50,132 nucleotides of DNA from Acidimicrobiaceae bacterium (GTDB lineage Bacteria > Actinomycetota > Acidimicrobiia > Acidimicrobiales > Aldehydirespiratoraceae). The notes under the pieces were generated by a model, which saw only the letters and a list, made by a program, of their open reading frames with translations, made no database searches and had not been told where the DNA came from. Of this stretch, positions 32,425-40,038 are shown piece after piece (position 1 is the first letter of the stretch; each line of letters starts with the position of its first letter). The translations under genes and the position numbers were made by a program. Where the stretch lies: positions 1 through 50,132 of the forward strand of contig VXYK01000023.1 of NCBI GenBank assembly GCA_009845995.1, in the 5' to 3' direction.

Positions 32425-33645
32425 TTAGATCCAGATTGTGGACTGTTGGGACAGGAACGAACGCTCAGCTAGACCGTGCCACACCGAGATGCTGTCACGG
32501 AAGCTGCGCCACGGCTCGAAGATCGCCCCGAACTGCGGGTCTTCACTAGCGAGACCGTTGAGAACATTCTCCGTTTCGGCTTTGAATGCCCTCATCAATT
32601 CCGGCGAGAACTCGCGGATGATGGCGAACTGCTGGATCTTCTTCAAATCGATCTGGTTGCGGTAGTCGTAGTGGGCGACCGTGTTGATGTTGGTAGCCAT
32701 GGCAGCGATCTCAACGACGGACTGGTAGTAGGGCGGGAGTTCATTCCAGCGTTCAAGCGAGATCTGCACTTCCAACGTGGCGCCAGGTTCCCACCAGCCC
32801 GGGTGGTAGTAGTACAATTGGCCGTCGAATTCGTCTAGTCCCAAGATCAGATCGTCGGTGGGGCCGACAAACTCGGCGCTGTCTATCTCGCCTCGCTGAA
32901 TTGCGTCGCGGATGTCGTCGGCGCCGAGATCGACTTGCTCGCCGCCCAGGTTTTCGAGCACCTGACCGGCGAGTCCCGGAATCCTCATTCTCAGTCCGTG
33001 CAGGTCGGTTTCGGTTTGGACCTCTTTGGTGAACCAGCCACCCATCTGACATCCCGTGCTTCCTGCGGGGAAGGTGATGATCTGGTGCTCCTCGGCGTAG
33101 AAATCGTTGAGCATCTTCAACCCGCCGGCCTGGTAGAGCCAGGCATTCTGTTGACGTTGGGTGAGCCCGAACGGAACTGTGGTTCCGAACTGTTGCACCG
33201 GGCTGAGATTCACGTGGTAGTACGCTGCGCTGTGGCCCATGTCCACTTCTAGGTCACGTACAGCGGGCAACACCCCGAGCGCACCGATGGGTTCACCTGC
33301 GGGCTTGGGAGTGATCTTGAACGCGCCGCCGGTGAGTTCGCTCACCTTCTCGGCAAAGAACTGAGCCGCGCCGTACAGCGTCACCAGTGATTCGGGCCAG
33401 CTGGTGGCCATCTCCCAGTTGATCTGAGGTCCAGCGAACGAGGTTCCAGCGGTATCGGTGGGGTTCTGGGGCGCGGCGCCGGTGTCGTCAGGGGTCAGCA
33501 CCTCGTTTTCCGCGCATGCGGCCAACACGGCGGCAGTTGCTGCAAAACCCGCCACGCCGACTGCGCCTTTTACGAAACCCCGGCGCTGTATCCGCCCTGG
33601 CCCGTAGGTCTCCTCAACGCCGCCGGCCCCCCGTGCTTGTTTCAC
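32425..33645 (-). CDS. TRAP transporter substrate-binding lipoprotein (DctP family)
   Basis: A 406-aa periplasmic-type binding protein. It has a twin-Arg signal (RRGFVKGAVGVAGF) combined with a lipobox (LAAC), so it is probably exported by Tat and lipid-anchored. The mature part has the DctP fold: MATSWPESLVTLYGAAQFFAEKV, LRMRIPGLAGQVLENLGGEQV and a ligand Arg region. It belongs to the TakP-like alpha-keto acid group by general look. I start at GTG 33645, with GGAG 9 nt upstream. No DctQ or DctM permease gene is adjacent. Confidence 0.85.
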   Translation of the reverse strand: MKQARGAGGVEETYGPGRIQRRGFVKGAVGVAGFAATAAVLAACAENEVLTPDDTGAAPQNPTDTAGTSFAGPQINWEMATSWPESLVTLYGAAQFFAEKVSELTGGAFKITPKPAGEPIGALGVLPAVRDLEVDMGHSAAYYHVNLSPVQQFGTTVPFGLTQRQQNAWLYQAGGLKMLNDFYAEEHQIITFPAGSTGCQMGGWFTKEVQTETDLHGLRMRIPGLAGQVLENLGGEQVDLGADDIRDAIQRGEIDSAEFVGPTDDLILGLDEFDGQLYYYHPGWWEPGATLEVQISLERWNELPPYYQSVVEIAAMATNINTVAHYDYRNQIDLKKIQQFAIIREFSPELMRAFKAETENVLNGLASEDPQFGAIFEPWRSFRDSISVWHGLAERSFLSQQSTIWI

Positions 33646-33699
33646 AATCGCTTCTCCCACAACGGATTTTCCCCAGACAACATAACTGGCCGCGCCCAC

Positions 33700-34270
33700 G
33701 ACCGAGCTTAGAGCGATTCCAAACGCCTAAAGTTTGTCTTGAAACTGCAGGACATGCTGAGGCGTCGCGAGAAGGACTTCCTATTTCGATATTGAGAATT
33801 ACTCACGGGTACCAACGCCGTTACGCGGCTACCAGCAGACTCTAATGAGTGAAGGCGATTTGTTGACCGTAATGGTTTTGGGTGCCGATGAGTTCTGCTT
33901 TCGAACCCCGGAGGGTCCTGAGAACCCATGAGCATCGAAAGTTGTCGGAGACGATCAAGTAGGCATCGGCATCATTGTGCCTAGTTCGGCGAGAAGTCGA
34001 ATCCGCTGAATCCAATGAGTAGCATCGCTCCTCCAACGCATCGAAGGCCTAAGTCTGCACTTGGTCGTGCTCGACCGTGCGATATGTCGCGTCGCAATCC
34101 GCCGGTCGTTGAGATTTCGCCGGATTTTGAGTCTCCATCCAAGTGCGCAGCCGTAGCGTGGACCCCGAGCCCGCGTTGACGGAGCAGCCAATATTGAGCC
34201 TCGGGGTTTCATAGCTCGCAGTCACACCTCGATGACAAGCTGTAGCACAGATCGAACAGAGAGGCATCGT
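33700..34270. other. Gap of about 570 bp without a supported gene
   Basis: Only short overlapping frames lie here, none with a ribosome site or recognisable family. The base composition is closer to AT-rich accessory DNA. It could be decayed coding sequence on the minus strand, but I cannot assign it. Confidence 0.4.
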
Positions 34271-34663
34271 ATGGTTGTCAAACGTCAACAGAGGCCGGGC
34301 CGCGACATGGAACATAGAGTGTTGGAAGGCTGTTGCGTCTGCGGCAGGGAGTTGAACGATATGGAGGCGATGATCATCGTTGACTACGGTCCGGTCGACT
34401 TTCTAGACGGTCCGGGCGTGCTGAGGGGCTTGGAGATCAGGTGCGAAACCTGTCTCGCGTTGCTTCCCGAGTGCCCAGTATGCGAAGGGTCGATGAGGGA
34501 GTGCCGAACATGTGGGGCGCGCTATTGTCGCAGGCATGCGGTGGTGTTCACCGACCGCGACCCGACGACGACGCTTGCTGCGACATCACTGTGCGGGACC
34601 TGTTTGACCATCCAGGCCGAGACGGGCTTGGCCTTCGGGGAACGGAGACCTGATGACGGCTAA
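34271..34663 (+). CDS. Multi-CxxC zinc-binding small protein
   Basis: A 130-aa protein rich in paired cysteines: CCVCGRE, CETC, CPVC, CRTCGARYCRRH and CGTC. These would bind two or three zinc ions, like B-box or RING-type knuckles. The start is ATG 34271 (MVVKRQQR), with GAGAGG upstream. It overlaps the next gene by 11 nt, so the two are probably co-translated. Family and function unknown; nucleic acid or protein binding is plausible. Confidence 0.6.
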   Translation: MVVKRQQRPGRDMEHRVLEGCCVCGRELNDMEAMIIVDYGPVDFLDGPGVLRGLEIRCETCLALLPECPVCEGSMRECRTCGARYCRRHAVVFTDRDPTTTLAATSLCGTCLTIQAETGLAFGERRPDDG

Positions 34664-35966
34664 TTCACAGAAGCAACTTGATGAGGCCCTAGAATTTGCA
34701 CGTTCTCGTTGTGATGTGTTTTATCGAGAGCATTCGATCGGCACCTATTTCAATACGCGGCTCTTGGTGTTTGCGGCTGTGAACGAGCACCGCGAACAAC
34801 TCGTCACGTGGGCCGGTGAGGGGGTGCGCTTTCATGATCTACACATCACGATTCCCAGCGTCGAATCCGACGACGACACCCCGGACCCTCCGTCAGCGAA
34901 CTCCGATCCGCTGCAGTGGTACATCCAGACTGAGACGATCTCGTTGCAGCATCACGTGCTTGAGACGCTGCTGCGGCTCTACACGGGTCTCGTCGAGGCA
35001 ACGACCTGGCTGGACCCACTTATCACTCTGAGTGACAGGGATAGCGACCTGCCCGCGCTCATCAAGCAGCACCTCACAGGTGGCTCCAAGCCAATGCGCG
35101 ATTTGCGATCCGATGTCAGTTACCTCCTGCTGGGACAGCGTGAGGTACCAGAGGACGACCCGGACCGAGTGGCGTCTATAGATAACCTCTCGGGAATCCT
35201 TCAAATGTTGGCACATAAATGGCTAGATGGTCGCCGCGCATACAACGCCGTGAAGCATGGACTGCTTATTTCACAGAGCAACGCATCGCTTTCGGTAGGA
35301 CTGGCCCCACAGAGCATGGTTACCGTTGGAGACGGCCCGAGCATCGCGTACCTGAACCACACCAAGTGGAAGCCTCAGCCCCGCTCTGAGGGCACCAAGG
35401 GCGGCAAAGTGCGTGACTGGACAATCGAGACGCAGTGGATCAGGTTCGAAGAAGCGAGCAAAGTCATCGCGGTGGCGTGCGAGCTGATCACCTGCATGAT
35501 CGTTTTCACGGGCACAAGGCATCCTCCTCGGTATGAGCGTCGTCTCCTAGCCTGCACACTACGAGGGGTACATCGCAGCCAGACCACGAACCCGTTTCGC
35601 CATACATATTTCGTTGTACGCCGCCAGACACGTCACCGTTGTCTGGTGAGAATCCGATATGTCGAGAGTCCTCTGCTCGCAGCATCGTTGTCGAGTGTGA
35701 GCCATGCGGGGTGGTCGCTGTCGTCCATCTCTCGGCGGTTGCACAACCGTGACCTTTCCTTGTTGGTCATTTCGCTTGCCGTCTCAAGCGGTCGCTTAAC
35801 CAAGCTCAGCAACAGAGCTAAATCGGCGCGTTGCGCGTCCGGGAGGTCGTCCACGGTAACAGCAGCAGCTTTACAGATAATCGCGCCAAGCAAAGACGGC
35901 CTTGGTACGTGTCCGCTCAAGTCGCCGAACCGCACGGGCAATAGTTCAGTTCTTGCGAGCGCTTGA
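34653..35966 (+). CDS. HEPN-like unknown, 3' end probably not original
   Basis: A 437-codon frame. Residues 1 to about 295 look like a genuine mostly helical protein. They include LDGRRAYNAVKHGL at about 191-204, an R-x6-H arrangement like the HEPN ribonuclease motif. From about residue 327 on the frame is antisense to the nucleotidyltransferase gene (35633-36385) and becomes Ser/Arg-rich and structureless. The original 3' end was probably lost and replaced by readthrough. It pairs with the zinc protein just upstream. Function unknown; a role in phage or stress response is only a guess. Confidence 0.5.
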   Translation: MTANSQKQLDEALEFARSRCDVFYREHSIGTYFNTRLLVFAAVNEHREQLVTWAGEGVRFHDLHITIPSVESDDDTPDPPSANSDPLQWYIQTETISLQHHVLETLLRLYTGLVEATTWLDPLITLSDRDSDLPALIKQHLTGGSKPMRDLRSDVSYLLLGQREVPEDDPDRVASIDNLSGILQMLAHKWLDGRRAYNAVKHGLLISQSNASLSVGLAPQSMVTVGDGPSIAYLNHTKWKPQPRSEGTKGGKVRDWTIETQWIRFEEASKVIAVACELITCMIVFTGTRHPPRYERRLLACTLRGVHRSQTTNPFRHTYFVVRRQTRHRCLVRIRYVESPLLAASLSSVSHAGWSLSSISRRLHNRDLSLLVISLAVSSGRLTKLSNRAKSARCASGRSSTVTAAALQIIAPSKDGLGTCPLKSPNRTGNSSVLASA

Positions 35967-36385
35967 GTTCCTCCTGGCACCTCGAGTGTGCGCCAAGGTG
36001 GAGTTGTGGTGAGGTCCGCTCGTGCCCCGAGTCCTTCTGGAGCGAGGACATCAATGCCGACGCCATTACGAACGTAGCGATGAGCGACATCGTCCGGAGA
36101 TACTCCTGTGAGCTCGAATCCGCTATGTGTCAAGGCTTCTACAAATGATCGGACTGCGTGTGTGGTGGCTCGTGCGTTCACTAGAGCGTCAAGATCTGTC
36201 GAGACTCTCGGTGGTGGCACTTGGTGTTCTAGAGCATGAAGCAAAACCATTTGACCGCCGATCAAGGTCCACTTCGGTTGCCGTAGTTGAGTTAGTTCGA
36301 TTAGAGCGGGCCAAATATCACTGTCCAGCCCAGCTAATTCGGGAAGTTCAACGGGTTCCCGATCGATGAGTATTGGGTCGCTCAT
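35633..36385 (-). CDS. AbiEii-like nucleotidyltransferase toxin
   Basis: A 250-aa nucleotidyltransferase-fold protein. The polymerase-beta-like active site shows LIGGQMVLLHALEH followed by STDLDALV (the two acidic metal ligands). Then come VRNGVGIDVLAPEGLG and PRPSLLGAIICKAAAV. This matches the AbiEii/JHP933-type toxins that modify tRNA or other acceptors. It overlaps the upstream HTH gene by 4 nt (ATGA). Together they form a type IV-like toxin-antitoxin pair. The last residues overlap the opposing gene. Confidence 0.72.
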   Translation of the reverse strand: MSDPILIDREPVELPELAGLDSDIWPALIELTQLRQPKWTLIGGQMVLLHALEHQVPPPRVSTDLDALVNARATTHAVRSFVEALTHSGFELTGVSPDDVAHRYVRNGVGIDVLAPEGLGARADLTTTPPWRTLEVPGGTQALARTELLPVRFGDLSGHVPRPSLLGAIICKAAAVTVDDLPDAQRADLALLLSLVKRPLETASEMTNKERSRLCNRREMDDSDHPAWLTLDNDAASRGLSTYRILTRQR

Positions 36386-37050
36386 GTGCGTTCAAGGAGT
36401 TCTCGACCTGCACGGCGCGACCTTGAGTCTTCGGCGCCGAGCAAGTCCAAGGCAACAACGACAGCGGGCGCATGCTGTTGATCATCAGCAAACGGCCAGT
36501 TGCGGTCGCTGACAACACGCAACAAAAGGTTGGGGCGGGAAGCGGAACCGTCGAGAGCGTACTTGTCGATCAGCTCGGCGAGCCGAGAAGCGCGCACGTA
36601 CCCCTCGGCTTGATCAGCAACGACCAACCCGACATCATGTACCGCCAGCGCGCTAACACCCGAGGCAACTACATCGGGCCCCGCCATCATTTCGACGAGC
36701 ACCGACGAGTGAGCAAAAAATCGGCAGCTAACCGCTCGATTAGCCAAACGATCCGCGAACCGCTCAACGCCGAGGAGGTTACGAGCGCGGGCCCTTGAGA
36801 GCTGCGATGGCGAACCTTCCACTTGAAGGACACCAGCGGCAACCGAGAGCAACTGCCACGAGGACGCCTCACTCCACGGGCGTCCTCGTCGACGCCGGCC
36901 CGCTGCGGCTTGCTGAACAACGCGAGAGTCGAGTACCCAGGACCGTCCAACACGCTCACCTCGTAAGTGACCGTTTGCCAACATTTGGCGAACTCGACGA
37001 TCACTAACACCTAGTTCCTGAGCAGCTTCCGCTACACCCACAACACTCAT
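36382..37050 (-). CDS. HTH antitoxin-like partner of nucleotidyltransferase
   Basis: A 222-aa protein. The N-terminal MerR/excisionase-like helix-turn-helix (VAEAAQELGVSDRRVRQML, then GERVGRSWVLD) binds DNA. Residues about 75-222 form an unfamiliar domain with LGVERFADRLANRAV and ASGVSALAVHDVGLV. Encoded immediately before the toxin, it is the likely antitoxin and autorepressor. The ATG at 37050 coincides with the expected transcription start. Confidence 0.7.
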   Translation of the reverse strand: MSVVGVAEAAQELGVSDRRVRQMLANGHLRGERVGRSWVLDSRVVQQAAAGRRRRGRPWSEASSWQLLSVAAGVLQVEGSPSQLSRARARNLLGVERFADRLANRAVSCRFFAHSSVLVEMMAGPDVVASGVSALAVHDVGLVVADQAEGYVRASRLAELIDKYALDGSASRPNLLLRVVSDRNWPFADDQQHAPAVVVALDLLGAEDSRSRRAGRELLERT

Positions 37051-37056
37051 AGCTAA

Positions 37057-37085
37057 AATATACCGATATCGGAAGTATTTTGCAA
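37057..37085 (-). promoter_or_regulatory. Leaderless promoter with CCGATATCGG operator
   Basis: On the minus strand, -35 TTGCAA (37085-37080) and -10 TATATT (37062-37057) are spaced by exactly 17 nt. The predicted start falls on the ATG at 37050. The perfect palindrome CCGATATCGG (37063-37072) fills the half of the spacer next to the -10, a good repressor site for the HTH antitoxin. Confidence 0.65.
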
Positions 37086-37136
37086 TAGATTTCGAGCGGC
37101 TACTAACGGACGGTGTTGGATTAGATTGGATGGAGT

Positions 37137-37210
37137 TGGAGCGGGTGACGGGAATCGAACCCGCGTTATCAGCTTGGGAAGCTGATGTTCTACCATTGAA
37201 CTACACCCGC
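37137..37210 (-). tRNA. tRNA-Gly (anticodon CCC)
   Basis: A complete cloverleaf on the minus strand. Acceptor GCGGGTG/CACCCGC; D arm GTTC-AATGGTA-GAAC; anticodon stem TCAGC/GCTGA with loop TTCCCAA; T arm GCGGG-TTCGATT-CCCGT; discriminator T, and CCA encoded in the DNA. It reads GGG codons. Its 3' end points at the toxin-antitoxin patch, the usual side for integration of mobile DNA. Confidence 0.96.
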
Positions 37211-37371
37211 GGGCATGGCTGATTTGAGTCGAGTTGGCTGGGCCGTGTCGGCTCGGTCGCAGTCTATTGGTGCGAGCCTCTGTCAGACCAAGCGATCGCT
37301 AGTGGAACTTGATCGCTCGCTAGGCTTCAATTGCCTCCGGCGGCGGAGCCGTAGTCGAGAATCGAGCGTTC

Positions 37372-38682
37372 ATGCCAACCACCGTAAGCGGAACCATTCT
37401 GCAGACGCCTGAGCCGGGCATCCTTCAAGTTCTCGAAGATCATGTCGTCACGATCGACGACGAAGGCGTGATTGCATCTGTCGTGCCGCGGGCCGGAGTC
37501 GTGGCAGACAGAATCCACGACACGAACGAAGTGCTGATCCCGGGGCTGATCGATACGCACGTCCACGCGCCTCAGTGGCCGCAACTCGGCACCGCGCTCG
37601 ACCTGCCTCTCGACCAGTGGTTGAACGACCACACGTTTCCGCTGGAGGCGCGATTCAGCGACCTCGCCTTCGCAGAGAGCGTGTGGGCATCGATGGTCCC
37701 CTCGCTGCTGCGCAACGGAACCACCGCCGCGGTCTATTTCGCGTCGATCCATGAACCCGCGACGATTGCGCTGGTGGAGGCGTGCATCGAGTTCGGGCAG
37801 CGAGCCTTCATCGGCCGGGTGGTGATGGACCATCCCGACGGCACACCCGAGTGGTATCGAGACCCCAGCCCCAGCGAATCGGTGGATGCAACTCTTCGCT
37901 CGGTCGAGGCGCTGCGGTCGATGTCCGATCCGTTGCACCTGGTCCAGCCGATGATCACCCCCCGGTTCATTCCTGCTTGCAGCGACGCGGCGATGGAGGG
38001 GATGGGTGAGCTCGCGGCGGCAACGGGAGTTCTCGTGCAGACGCATTGTTCGGAAGGCGACTGGGAGCATGGCTACGTTCTCGAACGTCATGGTTGCACC
38101 GACAGCGAATCGCTCGACCGCTTTGGACTGGTCCGACCGCACACGGTTTTGGCACACGGAACGCACCTGACCGGTGCTGATCGCAAGCTCCTGATCTCCA
38201 AAGGCGCGGGCGTGGCTCATTGCCCGTTGTCGAACTCCTACTTCTCGAACGCAGTATTCAGAGCGCGAGCCAGTCTCGACAGTGGTCTGCGAGTGGGCCT
38301 CGGCAGCGATATTGCCGGAGGGCCCTCAGCGTCGTTGTTCGTCCAATGCCAGCAAGCCGTCACGTCGTCGCGGATGCTTGAAGACGGGTTGGTGCCTGGA
38401 GTTTCCGGTATCAAGCACTCGCGTATCGATATCCCCACAGCTTTCTGGACAGCCACCGTCGGCGGAGCTGATCTGCTTGGGATCCCGGCGGGTCTCTTGG
38501 AACCGGGCAGAGTGTTCGATGCGGTGACGTTGCGCATCGGCGAAGGGTCAACCGTCGATGTTTGGGACGATTTCGACGACTGGGATCGAACCTTCGAGAA
38601 GTTGGTTCGCAGATCGAATCCGTCCAACATCAGCAATGTCTGGGTCCAAGGAAAGTGCGTTACGAACCAGGATCCGACCTAA
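37372..38682 (+). CDS. guaD: Guanine deaminase
   Basis: A 436-aa amidohydrolase converting guanine to xanthine and ammonia. Zinc ligands and family motifs are visible: PGLIDTHVHAPQ, QTHCSEGDWEH, VLAHGTHL, a SNSYFSNAVF loop and GLGSDIAGGPSASL. Length matches characterised GuaD. No xanthine dehydrogenase or purine permease is adjacent, so it probably acts in salvage or nitrogen scavenging. The start is ATG 37372. Confidence 0.9.
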   Translation: MPTTVSGTILQTPEPGILQVLEDHVVTIDDEGVIASVVPRAGVVADRIHDTNEVLIPGLIDTHVHAPQWPQLGTALDLPLDQWLNDHTFPLEARFSDLAFAESVWASMVPSLLRNGTTAAVYFASIHEPATIALVEACIEFGQRAFIGRVVMDHPDGTPEWYRDPSPSESVDATLRSVEALRSMSDPLHLVQPMITPRFIPACSDAAMEGMGELAAATGVLVQTHCSEGDWEHGYVLERHGCTDSESLDRFGLVRPHTVLAHGTHLTGADRKLLISKGAGVAHCPLSNSYFSNAVFRARASLDSGLRVGLGSDIAGGPSASLFVQCQQAVTSSRMLEDGLVPGVSGIKHSRIDIPTAFWTATVGGADLLGIPAGLLEPGRVFDAVTLRIGEGSTVDVWDDFDDWDRTFEKLVRRSNPSNISNVWVQGKCVTNQDPT

Positions 38683-38798
38683 CGGATTTTTTGGTGACGA
38701 TGCACGGCGCGATTCGGTGTGATGGGGTGTTGGGTGCGGGTAGGGTCGCCTCGGACCGGCTACGCGAATCATCGTTGAGTCGATGAGATCGGATACAA

Positions 38799-39365
38799 GT
38801 GATTCTTTCTGACCGCTCGCTGCGCGAACAGCTCGAAAACGGGCGCATCATCATTGATCCGCTCGACCCCTCGGCGTTGCAGCCTTCGTCGGTTGACTTG
38901 AGGCTCGACCGGTTCTTTCAAGTCTTTCGGAATCACACGATGGGCCATATCGATGTGAAGGCGGACCTCAGCGACCTCACCCAGTTGGTTGAGATCTCAG
39001 AGGATGAATCGTTCATTCTGCATCCTGGGGAGTTCGTGTTGGGCAGCACCCTCGAACGGGTCGCCGTTCCCGATGATCTCGTGGCGCGCCTCGAGGGGAA
39101 ATCGAGCCTGGGAAGGCTGGGTCTGTTGATCCACTCCACGGCGGGTTTTGTTGACGCGGGGTTTGACGGGCAGCTGACGCTGGAACTCAGCAACGTCGCC
39201 AATCTGCCGATCAAGCTGTATCCCGGCATGAAGATCGGTCAGATCTCGTTTCAACAGATGACCACAGCCGCGGAGCATCCATACGGCTCTGACGAGCTTC
39301 GATCAAAGTACAAACACCAGCGTGGCCCCATGCCCAGCCGCTATTGGGAGAACTTCGAGAGCTGA
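38799..39365 (+). CDS. dcd: dCTP deaminase
   Basis: A 188-aa trimeric deaminase of the dUTPase fold. Motifs: [37 protein letters not shown], the [19 protein letters not shown] core and [10 protein letters not shown]. It makes dUMP precursors for thymidylate synthesis. The length and motif set fit the actinobacterial bifunctional dCTP deaminase/dUTPase. GTG start at 38799. Confidence 0.93.
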   Translation: MILSDRSLREQLENGRIIIDPLDPSALQPSSVDLRLDRFFQVFRNHTMGHIDVKADLSDLTQLVEISEDESFILHPGEFVLGSTLERVAVPDDLVARLEGKSSLGRLGLLIHSTAGFVDAGFDGQLTLELSNVANLPIKLYPGMKIGQISFQQMTTAAEHPYGSDELRSKYKHQRGPMPSRYWENFES

Positions 39366-39388
39366 GCCTGAAAGCTGTGCGGTTGCGG

Positions 39389-39673
39389 TCAGCGGTATTG
39401 GGTTGCGGTGATGATGCCCGCCAGGATCATTCCCAAGCCCAGCAGCAGCACGGGGTTTGATGTGTCCCAAAACGAACCGACGTAGTTGACGAGGATCGTC
39501 GCGATACCGGCACCGAGCAGGCCGAACATGAGGATGGGAACCCACCTGGGGCTCGGTGGCATGGTGTCTTGACCTGTGTGAGACACAGTGTCGGGGGTGT
39601 ATCCGTCGGGTCTGGTTCCTTTGGGGGTGACCCTGCCACCGGACACCCGGCGCTTTGCGGGCTTTTCAGACAT
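39389..39673 (-). CDS. crgA: Cell division protein CrgA
   Basis: A 94-aa small membrane protein. A charged N-terminus is followed by PSPRWVPILMFGLLGAGIAT (TM1), a short loop and a second segment (LLLGLGMILAGIITATQYR). This layout and the SPRW...VP start are CrgA, an actinobacterial factor that interacts with FtsZ and other division proteins. It converges with dcd. DnaA-box-like sequences lie upstream of it. Confidence 0.82.
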   Translation of the reverse strand: MSEKPAKRRVSGGRVTPKGTRPDGYTPDTVSHTGQDTMPPSPRWVPILMFGLLGAGIATILVNYVGSFWDTSNPVLLLGLGMILAGIITATQYR

Positions 39674-39735
39674 GTGGCAACTCTAGAGGTTTGGCGACGT
39701 AGGCGGGTCTTCTTTGGGGAATCACATCGGTGTGA

Positions 39736-39768
39736 TTATCCACGGATTTGTCCACAAGCTGTGGACAA
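39736..39768. promoter_or_regulatory. Cluster of three DnaA-box-like sites
   Basis: TTATCCACG (39736-39744), TTGTCCACA (39748-39756) and the reverse-oriented TGTGGACAA (39760-39768). TTGTCCACA is the actinobacterial consensus, so the second and third are perfect. They are spaced 3 bp apart and lie about 65-95 bp upstream of crgA. The preceding ATCACA-tcgg-TGTGAT (39721-39736) is a small inverted repeat. Confidence 0.6.
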
Positions 39769-39776
39769 GCTCCGGT

Positions 39777-40028
39777 TCAGTCGACCGGGGCGACCAGGTC
39801 CATGTCCTCCAGACAGTGCCGCGGAGGTTCCGGATCCTCGTCGGGGGCGACGGTCATACGAACCTCCGTACCGCAGATGCTGCAACGGTAAGTGATCTTC
39901 ACCTTGCGCAGCTCGCCCGCAGGTGGCGGCTCGGGAGCGGGCCGAGCGAGTCCCCGCAGCATCGCCAACCCGATACGAATGATCAGAAAGCCCGCTACCA
40001 CCGCGATGATCACATTCAACACGTTCAC
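39777..40028 (-). CDS. Small membrane protein with CxxC knuckle
   Basis: An 83-aa protein. One N-terminal membrane segment (about 4-25) is followed by a Pro-rich linker and a cytoplasmic zinc-ribbon-like domain (YRCSICGTEVRMT ... PPRHCLEDM). It resembles a widespread short actinobacterial unknown. It ends just before the DnaA-box cluster and begins 10 bp from the thiolase-fold gene's stop, so it probably shares its transcript. Confidence 0.65.
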   Translation of the reverse strand: MNVLNVIIAVVAGFLIIRIGLAMLRGLARPAPEPPPAGELRKVKITYRCSICGTEVRMTVAPDEDPEPPRHCLEDMDLVAPVD

Positions 40029-40038
40029 TACAGCCAGC

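Noticed and set aside
33842..34315. Small minus-strand frames in the 33.7-34.3 kb gap
   Set aside because: Short, mutually overlapping, no ribosome sites and no recognisable family.
35633..35966. Genuine C-terminal domain of the HEPN-like gene
   Set aside because: This part is antisense to a well-supported nucleotidyltransferase gene and has the Ser/Arg-rich look of shadow translation.
39736..39768. Replication origin
   Set aside because: Only three DnaA boxes, no AT-rich unwinding region, and no dnaA or dnaN in the window.
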